Shown: piece after piece, positions 6,508-15,303 of the stretch
How positions within the stretch are numbered: position 1 is the first letter of the stretch
How the letters are laid out: each line of letters opens with the position of its first letter
NCBI GenBank assembly: GCA_017626845.1
Contig: JAGAHX010000062.1
Location: 1 to 33,392, forward strand
Reading direction: 5' to 3'
DNA from: Bacillota bacterium
GTDB taxonomy: Bacteria > Bacillota > Clostridia > Peptostreptococcales > Anaerovoracaceae
DNA: 33,392 nucleotides
The notes under the pieces: model-generated
Database searches by the model: none
The model's input: the letters and a program-made list of their open reading frames with translations, nothing else
What the model was told of the DNA's origin: nothing
Program-made: the position numbers and the translations under genes

Positions 6508-8898
6508 TTACCTCTTCAGCGTCACGATGGTCACGCCGTCGCCGCCTTCTTTGTATTCTCCCTTGCGGAAGGATTTCACGTGTTTATGCGATCTCAGCAT
6601 CTGCTGGATGCCGTTTTTCAATATGCCTGCGCCCCGGCCGTGGATGACGGACACGGTCTCCAGCCCCGCCATGAAAGCGTCGTCCAGATACTTGTCCACC
6701 GTCATCTTCGCGTCGTCCAGATTCTGTCCGACGACGTTTACCGACATGGGCACGCTCATGGATTTGCTGGCGTAGAGCCGGGAATACATGGTCTTCGTGC
6801 GCTGCTTCTCGGTAACGTTCTCCTGCACCAGGGTGACCCCGGACAGGTTGACCCCCAGCTTGAGGCTGCCCACCTGCACCATGAAGTCGCCTTTGGAATC
6901 CGGCAGCGTTACGACGGTGCCCTTCTGGCCTGCCGAAAGCACGTTGACCCGGGCACCGACCTTGATCTCTTCCGCCGTAGGTGGCTCCGGATTGTCGTCC
7001 TCCACAGGCTTCGCTTTGGAAGCGTACTGCTTCTTCTGCTCCCTCAGTCTGCGCTTGCCTTCTTCGATGCTCCGGTTGAGATCGTGAGCCGCGGAAGCCG
7101 TCGCCGCGATGCGGGCATCTTCGATCTCCTGCTGGATATCCGCCACGGTCTGCCGGGCTTCGTCCAGGATGTTCCTGGCTTCTTCCCGGGCCTCTTCGAG
7201 GATCTCCTCTTTTTGGACCCGCAGCTTTTCTTCCAGCTTTTCCATGCGCTCCTTGTTCTTCTGCATCTCCCGGCGCATGTTTTCGGATGCGATGCGTTCC
7301 GCCTCCGCCGTCTGCTTGTCCTTTTCAATGGAGGAAAGCACGTCCTCGAAGGCGATATCGCCGGTCTCCAGAAGATCCTTCGCCTCGTGGATGACCTCCT
7401 CGGGAAGGCCGAGCTTCCGGGAGATCTCGAACGCGTTGGATTTTCCGGGCACGCCGGTGATGAGTTTATACGTGGGAGACAGGGTCTCCACGTCGAACTG
7501 CATGGATGCGTTCTGCACGCCGTCCGTGGAGATGGCGTATTTCTTCAGCTCCGTGTAGTGCGTGGTAGCCATGGTCGCCGCTCCGGCCCTTCTTAAGGTG
7601 TCCAGGATGGCCATGGCCAGCGCGGCTCCCTCCGTGGGGTCCGTACCGGCGCCCAACTCGTCCACCAGCACCAGCGTTCCCTCGCCGGAATTCTTGACGA
7701 TATCCACGATGTTGCGCATGTGGGAACTGAAGGTGGAGAGGCTCTGCTCGATGCTCTGCTCGTCGCCGATGTCCGCGAAGATGTTGTCGAACACCGGTAC
7801 GCTGCTGTTCTCTCCCGCGGGGATGAACAGACCGGCCTGGGCCATCAGGCACAGCAGACCCACGGTCTTTAAGGTGACCGTCTTGCCGCCCGTATTGGGA
7901 CCGGTGATGACCAGCGTATCGCAGGACTGCCCGATCTCCACGTCGATCGGCACGACTTTCTTGCGGTCGATGAGCGGATGGCGGGCTCTGCGCAAGTTTA
8001 CGTAACCTTCTTTATTGACAACAGGCCGGGAAGCGTTCATATCGCAGGCCAGACGGCCTTTCGCGAACATGTAGTCCAGCTTGTACAGGATGTCCTGGTT
8101 GGCCCGGATGGCCATCTCCTCCCTGCCCACTTCCTCAGACAGTTCCTTGAGGATGCGCAGGATCTCCTGCCTTTCTGCCAGTTCCAGCTCCCGCAGCTCG
8201 TTGTTCATGTTGACGATGGCCTGGGGCTCCACGAACAGCGTAGCGCCGGAAGCGCTCTCGTCGTGGACGATGCCCGTGAGCCTCGCCCGGTGCTCCGCCT
8301 TGACGGGCACCACGTAGCGGCCCTGCCGCATCGTGACGATGGCGTCCTGCAGGTAGGCCTTATTGTCCGCAGAGTTTACGATCTGATTGATCTTGCTGCG
8401 GATATCTTCGTTCTTCTTGAGGATGGCCCGGCGGATGCGGCGCAGTTCGGAGCTGGCGCCGTCGGCGATCTCGTCCTCCGAGAGGATGCAGCGCTCGATC
8501 TCGTCCTCCAGGTGCTTCAGCACCGTAATGGCCGAGACCAGGCCCTGGATGGTGCGCATGCCCTGCAGTTCTTCCGTGTGAAGGAACGCTTCCGTCCTTC
8601 TTGCGGACTGCAGGTTATATGCCACCTCCAGCAGCTGCTTCGGGGTCAGGCTGCCCTCTTTCGCCGCCAGGTGCACGATGCCTTTGATGTCGTAGAACCC
8701 GCCTAAAGGCGGCGTCCCCTTTTTCAGCACCACCTGCATGGCCTCGTCCGTCGCCTGCAGCTCGTCCTCGATCCAGCGGATCTTGCGGGAGGGCTTTAAG
8801 CTGCGGACGGCGTCCCGGGTCATGGCCGAGCAGCACTGGGCGGCCAGCATCTCTATGATCTTTTCGTATTCCAGCACGCGCAGCGCTTTTTCGTTCAT
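6508..8898 (-). CDS. mutS2: MutS2 family ATPase with Smr domain
   Basis: A 796-residue homodimeric ATPase. MutS2 proteins suppress recombination, and in Bacillota they also act on collided ribosomes. The core and lever helices (about 1-300) are followed by the Walker A motif GPNTGGKTVTLKT (about 335-347), Walker B VLVDELGAGTDPTEG and MATTHYTELKKYA. A long coiled coil (about 515-625) precedes a KOW-like strand segment (VGARVNVLSAGQKGTVV) and the C-terminal Smr domain with HGRGAG. The usual LDLR motif at the start of Smr reads VNVV here, which may affect nuclease activity. It starts three bases after the upstream zapA-like gene with no evident ribosome binding site. Confidence 0.95.
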   Translation of the reverse strand: MNEKALRVLEYEKIIEMLAAQCCSAMTRDAVRSLKPSRKIRWIEDELQATDEAMQVVLKKGTPPLGGFYDIKGIVHLAAKEGSLTPKQLLEVAYNLQSARRTEAFLHTEELQGMRTIQGLVSAITVLKHLEDEIERCILSEDEIADGASSELRRIRRAILKKNEDIRSKINQIVNSADNKAYLQDAIVTMRQGRYVVPVKAEHRARLTGIVHDESASGATLFVEPQAIVNMNNELRELELAERQEILRILKELSEEVGREEMAIRANQDILYKLDYMFAKGRLACDMNASRPVVNKEGYVNLRRARHPLIDRKKVVPIDVEIGQSCDTLVITGPNTGGKTVTLKTVGLLCLMAQAGLFIPAGENSSVPVFDNIFADIGDEQSIEQSLSTFSSHMRNIVDIVKNSGEGTLVLVDELGAGTDPTEGAALAMAILDTLRRAGAATMATTHYTELKKYAISTDGVQNASMQFDVETLSPTYKLITGVPGKSNAFEISRKLGLPEEVIHEAKDLLETGDIAFEDVLSSIEKDKQTAEAERIASENMRREMQKNKERMEKLEEKLRVQKEEILEEAREEARNILDEARQTVADIQQEIEDARIAATASAAHDLNRSIEEGKRRLREQKKQYASKAKPVEDDNPEPPTAEEIKVGARVNVLSAGQKGTVVTLPDSKGDFMVQVGSLKLGVNLSGVTLVQENVTEKQRTKTMYSRLYASKSMSVPMSVNVVGQNLDDAKMTVDKYLDDAFMAGLETVSVIHGRGAGILKNGIQQMLRSHKHVKSFRKGEYKEGGDGVTIVTLKR

Positions 8899-8901
8899 GG
8901 G

Positions 8902-9522
8902 TTATCGGTTCATCTGCTTGCGCAGGTTCTCCAGTTCGTTCTTTAAGTGAATGTTTTCCATCTGGATGTCGAAGAAGCTGCTCTCGATGTCGCGGCTCTT
9001 GGCTTCCAGTTCCCGGATGGTCCGCTGGGCTTCCTCAGGAGCCGCCTCGGCGGATTCGGCGCGTCTCGTCAGCTCTTCGCAGCGAGCCCGGAGCACTTCA
9101 TTGTGTCCGTTGACCTCCTGCAGCTGCCGGGTGAGTTCCGCGATCCGGTCGTTCTTTTCCGTTAAGGTGCGCAGGTTTTCCTCCTGCTGGGCGCGGGTTC
9201 CTGCCATCTCTTCCTTGTACTGGGCCAGGCTCTGCTTCGCCTCTTCCCAGAGCAGGGAATAGCGCTGGGTGTCGCTCACCAGCTGGTCGTTCTTCTCCTG
9301 CAGTTCGGCGATGTCGGTCTCCCGGGCAAAGTACTCGTCCGCGATGTTGACCGCAGCCAGCACCGCCACGCCGCTGTTGCTGGCGTTGATGGCGTCGCCG
9401 ATCTCCTGCATCTTGTTGTCCACATAGTCGGCGACTCTCATGATGTGTTCTCTGGAGGCTTCTCCGGAGATGTTGTACTCCTGGCCGTAGATCTTTACGG
9501 CGACTGTGTTCCGTTCGCTCAT
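8902..9522 (-). CDS. zapA: ZapA-like cell division protein with extended coiled coil
   Basis: A 206-residue protein. Residues 1-95 match ZapA (VAVKIYGQEYNISGEASREHI, then VLAAVNIADEYF), which binds FtsZ and bundles its filaments at the division ring. The remaining 110 residues are charged and heptad-like (AELQEKNDQL, then LTRQLQEVN), predicting a long coiled coil. Typical ZapA proteins are about 85-110 residues, so this one has an extra tail. Its position between pheT and mutS2 is common in Clostridia. The start follows AAAGGA. FtsZ itself is encoded at the head of the same cluster. Confidence 0.88.
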   Translation of the reverse strand: MSERNTVAVKIYGQEYNISGEASREHIMRVADYVDNKMQEIGDAINASNSGVAVLAAVNIADEYFARETDIAELQEKNDQLVSDTQRYSLLWEEAKQSLAQYKEEMAGTRAQQEENLRTLTEKNDRIAELTRQLQEVNGHNEVLRARCEELTRRAESAEAAPEEAQRTIRELEAKSRDIESSFFDIQMENIHLKNELENLRKQMNR

Positions 9523-9537
9523 GGCAGTTCCTTTCCG

Positions 9538-11982
9538 CTACATTTCACGTAAGACCGCGTTGTAGGCATCCTTCAGGGCGATCAGCACCTTCTGGTTGAT
9601 CTCGTTTACCTCGTTCTCCTTCAGGGTGCGGTCTGCTGCCCTGTAGGTGAGGGAATACGCTACGCTCTTGAAGCCCGGCAGCACCGGAGCTCCTCTGTAA
9701 ACGTCGAACAGCTTGACGCTCTCCAGCAGCGGACCGGCGTTAGCCTTGATGGCCTTTTCCAGTTCGCCTGCCGCCACCTCGTCCTTCACGACCATGGAGA
9801 AGTCTCTCACCATGGCGGGATACTTGGGCAGCGGGCTGTACTTGATCTCGGTCTTTGCGAGGCTGTACAGCAGATCGAAGTCGATCTCCGCCGCATAGAC
9901 CTCGGCGCCGATGTTATAGGTTTCCGTTACGGCCGGGTGGACCTGGCCCATGATGGCGACGGGCTTGCCGTCTACGCTGACTTTCGCGCATCTGCCCGGG
10001 TGGAAGGTCGGATCATTGCTCACGGCCTCATATTCCGCACCGTGGATGCCCAGGGAAGCCAGCAGTTCTTCTACATAGCCCTTCAGGGTGAAGAACGTCT
10101 CCCCTTCCGCATACATGGCAATGCACAGGGCGTCCTTTTCCTCGGGGAGGATGCCCTCTTCACCCTTGCCGTTGTTGAAGAACGTATTGCCCAGCTCGAA
10201 GCCTCTCACGTTGGCGTTGCTTCTGGCGTAGTTGAGCGCCAGCACGTCCAGCAGGTTGGGCAGGATCATGGTGCGCATCACAGAGGTATCTTCGCCCAGC
10301 GGGTTGATGAGCTTGACGAAGTTTCTTCTATAGCTGTCTGCCGGGATGCGGACCTTATCGCTGGCCTTCGGAGAGACGAAGCTGTAGGTCTGGAACTCGG
10401 AGATGCCCATGCCTCTTAAAGCAGCCTTGGCGGTGTTGCGCAGGGCCTGCTTTTCGGAGATGCGGCTTTCCGTTGCGCTCTTGGGCAGCGTGGTGGGCAG
10501 CTTGTCGTAGCCGTACATTCTGGCCACTTCTTCGACGTAGTCTTCCTCGATCTCCAGGTCCTGACGGATCGTGGGCGGGGTCACGGTGATGATGTCGCCC
10601 TTGAGTTCGGCCTCCATCTCCAGCGCCTTGAAGTACTCGACCATCTGCTCGCCGGGGATCTCGATGCCCAGCACCTTGTTGATGCGGCTCACGCGGACAT
10701 CCAGGGTCTTTGCGTGCTCCACGTTCGGATAGACATCCACATCGCCCGTTAAGACGGTACCGGCGCCCAGCAGCTCGATGAGATAGCAGACCCGGTCGCA
10801 GGCGTCCTTAGCCAGGTTGGGGTCGATGCCCTTCTCGAAGCGGCCGGAAGCCTCGGTGCGCAGCGTCAGCTTCTTGGAAGTCTGGCGCACGGAATCGCCG
10901 AGGAAGTTGGCGGATTCGATCAGGACCATGTTCGTGTCGGGCTTGATGTCGGAGTTCAGACCGCCCATGACGCCGGCGATCGCCAGCGCTTCTTCGGTGT
11001 CGCGGATCGTCAGCATGCCTTCGGAGAGTTTTCTCTCGGTGCCGTCCAGCGTAACGAAGGTATCGCCGTCCTTCGCTGCATCCACGATGATCTTGCCGCC
11101 CTTGACGGTGTTGATGTCGAAGGCGTGGATGGGCTGGCCGTATTCCAGCATAACGAAGTTCGTAATATCTACGATGTTGTTGATGGGACGCATGCCGGCC
11201 ATCATCAGGTATTTCTGCATCCACCAGGGAGACTGCTCCACCTTGATGTCTTTTACGACACGGCAGCAGTAGCGCTTGCACAGATCCGGGCGTTTGATCT
11301 CCACCTGAATGTAGTCTTCGCTCTTTTCCGGGGAGACCTTTTTGCATACAGTCTCGGGATAGGTAAGCTTGGTGCCGAAGGTCGCTGCGGCTTCTCTGGC
11401 CATGCCGATCATGGACAGGCAGTCAGGACGGTTCGGGGTGATCTCGAAATCGATGGCGGGATCGTTCAGCTGCAGCGCTTCCAGGATGTCCTGTCCCGGG
11501 GTGTATTCGCCGTCCAGGATCCAGATGCCGTCCTTATCTCTGTAGGGAACGATCTTGTCGGGGAAGCCCAGCTCGGAGCAGTTGCACATCATGCCGTTGG
11601 AAGCGACGCCGCGCAGTTCGCCTGCGTGGATGTACTCGCCGCCCTCTACCTTGGGCTTGCCGTGCAGCGGTCCGGGGACCTTGGCGCCGTCCACGGCCAC
11701 GGGTACGAAGAAGTCCTTCATGCCGGGCACGATGTTGGGAGCGCCGGTGCAGATCTGGACGGGTTTCTCCCTGCCCACGTCGATCTGGCACACGGTGAGC
11801 TTATCCGCGTTGGGATGGGGTTCGACGGAGAGCACCTTGCCGATGACGACGCCCTCGATGTCCTTGTTATAATAGTCGACGGTCTCCAGGTTGGAGCCGC
11901 TGAGGATGAGCCGGTCGCAGAACTCCTGCACGCCGACGTTGATGTCCGTATATTCTTCTAACCATTTGATGGGTGCTAACAT
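9538..11982 (-). CDS. pheT: Phenylalanyl-tRNA synthetase beta subunit
   Basis: An 814-residue subunit that forms the alpha2-beta2 enzyme with PheS. The domains are in normal order. An N-terminal piece is followed by an EMAP/OB-type tRNA-binding domain (about 40-150, VIGKVLSVEPHPNADKLTVC). Next comes the B3/B4 editing domain (about 210-380, TPNRPDCLSMIGMAREAA and MRPINNIVDITNFVMLEYG). The B5 domain and the catalytic-like domain (about 400-690) follow, and the C-terminal FDX-ACB domain (about 720-814, YPAMVRDFSMVV) binds tRNA. The start follows AAAGGAGG 12 bases after the pheS stop. Length is normal. Confidence 0.97.
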   Translation of the reverse strand: MLAPIKWLEEYTDINVGVQEFCDRLILSGSNLETVDYYNKDIEGVVIGKVLSVEPHPNADKLTVCQIDVGREKPVQICTGAPNIVPGMKDFFVPVAVDGAKVPGPLHGKPKVEGGEYIHAGELRGVASNGMMCNCSELGFPDKIVPYRDKDGIWILDGEYTPGQDILEALQLNDPAIDFEITPNRPDCLSMIGMAREAAATFGTKLTYPETVCKKVSPEKSEDYIQVEIKRPDLCKRYCCRVVKDIKVEQSPWWMQKYLMMAGMRPINNIVDITNFVMLEYGQPIHAFDINTVKGGKIIVDAAKDGDTFVTLDGTERKLSEGMLTIRDTEEALAIAGVMGGLNSDIKPDTNMVLIESANFLGDSVRQTSKKLTLRTEASGRFEKGIDPNLAKDACDRVCYLIELLGAGTVLTGDVDVYPNVEHAKTLDVRVSRINKVLGIEIPGEQMVEYFKALEMEAELKGDIITVTPPTIRQDLEIEEDYVEEVARMYGYDKLPTTLPKSATESRISEKQALRNTAKAALRGMGISEFQTYSFVSPKASDKVRIPADSYRRNFVKLINPLGEDTSVMRTMILPNLLDVLALNYARSNANVRGFELGNTFFNNGKGEEGILPEEKDALCIAMYAEGETFFTLKGYVEELLASLGIHGAEYEAVSNDPTFHPGRCAKVSVDGKPVAIMGQVHPAVTETYNIGAEVYAAEIDFDLLYSLAKTEIKYSPLPKYPAMVRDFSMVVKDEVAAGELEKAIKANAGPLLESVKLFDVYRGAPVLPGFKSVAYSLTYRAADRTLKENEVNEINQKVLIALKDAYNAVLREM

Positions 11983-11994
11983 GGGTGGCCTCCT

Positions 11995-13017
11995 TTACTT
12001 GAACTGCTTGACAAAGCGGATGTCGTTCTCGTACAGCAGACGGATATCGTCCACTTCGTACTTGAGCATGGCGACGCGTTCGACGCCCATGCCGAAGGCG
12101 AATCCCGTGTACTTCTCGGTATCGATGCCGCCGACCTTCAGTACGTTCGGATGCACCATGCCGCAGCCTAAGATCTCGATCCAGCCGGAGCCCTTGCAGA
12201 CCTTGCAGCCCTTGCCGCCGCACTTGAAGCAGGAGACGTCCATCTCCGCGGAGGGTTCGGTGAAGGGGAAATGATGGGGGCGGAACTTTGTTCTGGTGCT
12301 TGACCCGAACATCTGCTTCGCAAACTGATCCAGCACGCCCTTCAGATCCGCCATGGTGATGCCTTCATCCACGACCAGGCCTTCCACCTGATGGAACATC
12401 GGGGAGTGGGTGGCGTCCGGCGTATCGCAGCGGAAGCATCTGCCCGGCGCGATGACCTTGATGGGAGGCTTCTGGGACAGCAGCGTGCGGACCTGGACCG
12501 GGGAGGTCTGGGTGCGCAGCAGCACGTCGTCCGTAATGTAGAACGTATCCGTCATGTCTCTGGCGGGATGGTTCGGACCTGCGTTGAGCGCATCGAAGTT
12601 ATTGAACACGGTCTCCACTTCCGGACCTTCGGAAACGGAGAAGCCCATGCTGCGGAAGCAGCTGGTGATCTCGTCGATCGTAACGGACAGCAGATGTCTG
12701 CTTCCCAGTTCGCAGGGAACGGCGGGTTCGGTGACGTCCACCTTTTCCGCGGCCAGCGCCAGTTCTTTCTGGGCGTTGCGGAAGTATTCCATCCGTTCGT
12801 TGAGGGTGTTCTCGATCTTCGCTCTTGCTTCGTTGGCTGCCTGACCAAAGGATTTTCTCTCCTCGGGAGCCAGGGACTTCATACCCTTGAGCATCTCGGT
12901 GAGTTCGCCCTTCTTGCCCAGCAGTTTAATGCGGAGTTCTTCAGCTTCCTGCAGAGAAGAGATGCACGACATCTTCTTTTCTGCTTCCTGCATCAGTTGT
13001 GTGAGTCTTTCTTTCAT
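11995..13017 (-). CDS. pheS: Phenylalanyl-tRNA synthetase alpha subunit
   Basis: A 340-residue class II catalytic subunit. The N-terminal 90 residues form the helical tRNA-binding coiled coil. The active-site core shows GRCFRCDTPDATHSPMFHQ, the PheS signature, then FRPHHFPFTEPSAEMDV. A cysteine-rich insert CFKCGGKGCKVCKGSGW, common in bacterial PheS, is followed by ILGCGMVHPNVL. The start at 13017 follows GGAGG. It is the third gene of the ftsZ cluster and lies 18 bases past the rRNA methyltransferase, with no T-box leader between them. Confidence 0.97.
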   Translation of the reverse strand: MKERLTQLMQEAEKKMSCISSLQEAEELRIKLLGKKGELTEMLKGMKSLAPEERKSFGQAANEARAKIENTLNERMEYFRNAQKELALAAEKVDVTEPAVPCELGSRHLLSVTIDEITSCFRSMGFSVSEGPEVETVFNNFDALNAGPNHPARDMTDTFYITDDVLLRTQTSPVQVRTLLSQKPPIKVIAPGRCFRCDTPDATHSPMFHQVEGLVVDEGITMADLKGVLDQFAKQMFGSSTRTKFRPHHFPFTEPSAEMDVSCFKCGGKGCKVCKGSGWIEILGCGMVHPNVLKVGGIDTEKYTGFAFGMGVERVAMLKYEVDDIRLLYENDIRFVKQFK

Positions 13018-13035
13018 GTAAAATAGCCTCCATCG

Positions 13036-13902
13036 CTAAAGTGTTGCTGTATCGTACCGTACGTCCTGCGTCCTTCTCTGGCGCATGGATTCGTACATCA
13101 GGATCGCCGCGGCGATGCCTGCGTTTAAGGACTCGGTCTTCCCTGCCATGGGCACGGTGACCCGTCCATTGTTTTCTTTGAATAAGGCGTCTGCGCCGTT
13201 CCCTTCGTTCCCGATGACGACGGCCACGTTTTGGGCCAGATCCGCCTCGAAACAGGGCGTTCCTTCCATATCGGCTGTCCAGACGGTTTTCCGCTGCTCC
13301 GTCAAGAGCGCCAGCGCATCCGCCGGACTGCTGCAGAGCAGCAACGGAAATCGGAAGATGCATCCGGCGCCGGCCCGCACGGCCTTCGGCCCGTAGGGGT
13401 CCGCCCCTCCCTTGATGAGGAGCGCTCCGGAAAAGCCCGTGGCTTCCGCGGTGCGCAGCAGCGTGCCCAGGTTGCCCGGGTCCTGGATGCGGTCAAGCAC
13501 CAGCACGTTGCCCCCTGGGGAAAAGACGTCCCGGATCTGCCACGTCCGCTTCTCCGCCACCGCCATGATGGGCTGCGGCGTACTGCTCGTGGCGATCTTC
13601 GCAAAACAATCTTCCGATAAAACGCATACGGCCGAATCGCTGAACTCCGCCAGGCGGAGGATCTCTTCGATCTCCTGCTGCTGGCTCAGCGCTCCGGCCC
13701 CCGTAAAGATGAACTGAATTTTAACTCCCTGCTGCAGCGCCTCCCGGACCAGGTTCGGCCCTTCGATGAGGTAGGCGCCCAGGGCATCCCGGTGTTTTTT
13801 CTCCGCCAGGGATGCAGCTAGTTTTACCGTTTTATTGTCTTTGGAATGGATCTCTATGCGGTTGTCTGCACCTGCATTCTGCATCCTCGATAAGTTCGCC
13901 AA
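13036..13902 (-). CDS. SpoU/TrmH-family RNA 2'-O-methyltransferase
   Basis: A 288-residue SPOUT methyltransferase that probably methylates a ribose in rRNA. The N-terminal substrate-binding domain reads IEIHSKDNKTVKLAASLAEK and YLIEGPNLVREAL. The knotted catalytic domain shows its three motifs: LDRIQDPGNLGTLLRTAEA, VAVVIGNEGNGAD and VTVPMAGKTESLNAGIAAA. The start is uncertain. The longest form begins with TTG at 13902, eight bases after GGAGGG. An ATG at 13884 would give 282 residues but has no properly spaced ribosome binding site. The TTG lies directly against the hairpin downstream of ftsZ, which contains that ribosome binding site. Confidence 0.88.
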   Translation of the reverse strand: MANLSRMQNAGADNRIEIHSKDNKTVKLAASLAEKKHRDALGAYLIEGPNLVREALQQGVKIQFIFTGAGALSQQQEIEEILRLAEFSDSAVCVLSEDCFAKIATSSTPQPIMAVAEKRTWQIRDVFSPGGNVLVLDRIQDPGNLGTLLRTAEATGFSGALLIKGGADPYGPKAVRAGAGCIFRFPLLLCSSPADALALLTEQRKTVWTADMEGTPCFEADLAQNVAVVIGNEGNGADALFKENNGRVTVPMAGKTESLNAGIAAAILMYESMRQRRTQDVRYDTATL

Positions 13903-13903
13903 A

Positions 13904-13950
13904 GGGACGGCCCTCCCTGCGAGGCTTTTGGCCTGCGGGCTGACCGTCCC
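13904..13950 (-). terminator. Imperfect terminator-like hairpin behind ftsZ, also covering the next ribosome binding site
   Basis: GGGACGG/CCGTCCC close the base of the stem, and GCAGGC pairs with GCCT-GC nearer the loop. In the RNA it is followed by only three T residues, so it may be a weak terminator or a processing site. The GGAGGG assigned to the methyltransferase lies in its 3' arm. Confidence 0.5.
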
Positions 13951-13968
13951 CGTGCTATTCAGTGACCT

Positions 13969-15075
13969 TTAGAGTTCGAATTTCTTGTTCGCCAGGAAGG
14001 ACGGGATGGGGAAGTCGTTGGCGGAGGGAACTTCGGGTTCCGGGTCTGCCTTGGGAACTTCCGCTGCGGCAGGCGCTTCGGCTGCCGGTTCTTCCAGGCC
14101 CTTGCGGTCGTCCAGATCCTCGAAACCGGTCGCGATGACGGTGACGCGGATCTCGTCCTGCATGTCTTCCTTGACGGAAGTACCGAAGATGATGAAGGCA
14201 TCTTCCGCAACTTCCTTGGCGATGGCGTCGGACGCGCCGGAAACTTCCAGCATGCCCAGATCGTAGCCGCCCATGATGTTGAGCAGGACTGCCTTCGCGC
14301 CCTTGATGCTGGTCTCCAGCAGCGGGCTGTCGATGGCCATCTTGATGGCCTCTTCCACTCTATGCTCTCCGCTTGCGCGGCCGATGCCCATGTGGGCGAT
14401 GCCTCTGTCGCTCATGACGGTCTTGACGTCTGCGAAGTCCAGATTGATGAGTCCGTCTTCGGAGATAAGGCTGGAGATGCCTTCCACACCGTTCTTCAGG
14501 ACATCGTCTGCCATCCGGAACGCATCCAGCATGCTGGTGTTGGTCTCAGAGACCTGCAGCAGTCTGTCGTTGGGAACGACGACCAGGGAGTCGACATAGT
14601 TCTTCAGGAACTTGATACCAAGTTCCGCATGTTCTTTTCTCTTGCGGCCTTCGAAGGTGAAGGGCTTCGTAACGACGCCTACGGTGAGGGCGCCCATGGA
14701 TTTGGCAGCCTTCGCGATGACCGGCGCAGCACCCGTTCCGGTGCCGCCGCCCATGCCTGCGGTGATGAAGACCATGTCGCTTCCGGTGATGATCTTCTCC
14801 AGGTTCTCCAGGCTTTCTTCCGCGGACTTCTGGCCGACTTCGGGATTGCCGCCCGCGCCCAGACCCTTGGTCAGCTTTTCGCCGATCTGGATCTTGGTCT
14901 CGGCTCTGTTGTTGTTGAGCGCCTGGCGGTCAGTGTTGACTGCGATGAAGGAAACGCCCTTCAGGTTGGATTCGATCATGCGGTTGACCGCATTGCAGCC
15001 GGCGCCGCCGACGCCGATGACTTTAATATTAGCCGAAGTTTCTTCCGGCTTTTCAAATTGTAACATTGGGGACAT
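13969..15075 (-). CDS. ftsZ: Cell division GTPase FtsZ
   Basis: A 368-residue tubulin homologue that polymerises into the division ring. The frame can be extended upstream to 15240, but that part reads through the tRNA spacer. I chose 15075 because AGGAGG precedes it at the right distance. The GTP-binding domain shows [14 protein letters not shown] and the tubulin signature [10 protein letters not shown] (about 109-118). [11 protein letters not shown] supplies the T7-loop region. A variable linker rich in Ala, Pro and Glu leads to the conserved C-terminal peptide [12 protein letters not shown], which binds partners such as FtsA, SepF or ZapA-type proteins. It heads the large minus-strand cluster behind tRNA-Val and its terminator. 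A clear promoter could not be assigned. Confidence 0.97.
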   Translation of the reverse strand: MSPMLQFEKPEETSANIKVIGVGGAGCNAVNRMIESNLKGVSFIAVNTDRQALNNNRAETKIQIGEKLTKGLGAGGNPEVGQKSAEESLENLEKIITGSDMVFITAGMGGGTGTGAAPVIAKAAKSMGALTVGVVTKPFTFEGRKRKEHAELGIKFLKNYVDSLVVVPNDRLLQVSETNTSMLDAFRMADDVLKNGVEGISSLISEDGLINLDFADVKTVMSDRGIAHMGIGRASGEHRVEEAIKMAIDSPLLETSIKGAKAVLLNIMGGYDLGMLEVSGASDAIAKEVAEDAFIIFGTSVKEDMQDEIRVTVIATGFEDLDDRKGLEEPAAEAPAAAEVPKADPEPEVPSANDFPIPSFLANKKFEL

Positions 15076-15180
15076 GTTTGGCCTCCTGAACAAAAACACA
15101 GTTGTATACGCAATAAGTTTAGCACAATCTGCGGATGAATGCACCACCAGAATACAACATATTGTGATTTTTTTATGCCA
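15076..15180 (-). other. Upstream region of ftsZ
   Basis: About 105 AT-rich bases between the tRNA-Val terminator and the ftsZ ribosome binding site. It must hold the ftsZ promoter because the terminator precedes it. Candidate hexamers are present (a TATACA near 15100) but the spacing is poor, so I do not assign one. Confidence 0.4.
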
Positions 15181-15181
15181 A

Positions 15182-15206
15182 AAGAAAAGGCACCCGCAAG
15201 GGGTGC
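15182..15206 (-). terminator. Terminator of tRNA-Val
   Basis: GCACCCC and GGGTGC form a short stem with a TTGC loop, followed on the minus strand by CTTTTCTTTTG. It lies eight bases past the tRNA. Confidence 0.75.
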
Positions 15207-15213
15207 ACATTTT

Positions 15214-15290
15214 TGGTGGGCTGTATTGGACTCGAACCAACGGCCTCTTGCATGTGACGCAAGCGCTCTAACCAACTGAGCTAACAGCCC
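15214..15290 (-). tRNA. tRNA-Val (CAC)
   Basis: A 77-base cloverleaf with acceptor stem GGGCTGT/ACAGCCC and encoded CCA. The anticodon stem CTTGC/GCAAG encloses GTCACAT, giving CAC as anticodon after the invariant T33. The D arm and T arm (GTTGG-TTCGAGT-CCAAT) are normal. Confidence 0.93.
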
Positions 15291-15303
15291 GTATCAAGAG
15301 CAG

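Noticed and set aside
4919..6775. 618-codon plus-strand frame opposite argS and the end of mutS2
   Set aside because: It is a mirror frame of GC-rich coding DNA: no ribosome binding site, no recognisable domain, and it spans two well-supported genes on the other strand.
13018..13035. T-box leader for pheST (and for argS at 6506-6507)
   Set aside because: Both genes are internal to the ftsZ cluster with gaps of at most 18 bases, so there is no room for a T-box.
15076..15240. Longer FtsZ reading from an upstream ATG at 15240
   Set aside because: The extra part overlaps the tRNA-Val gene and its terminator, has no homology to FtsZ, and a strong ribosome binding site marks 15075.
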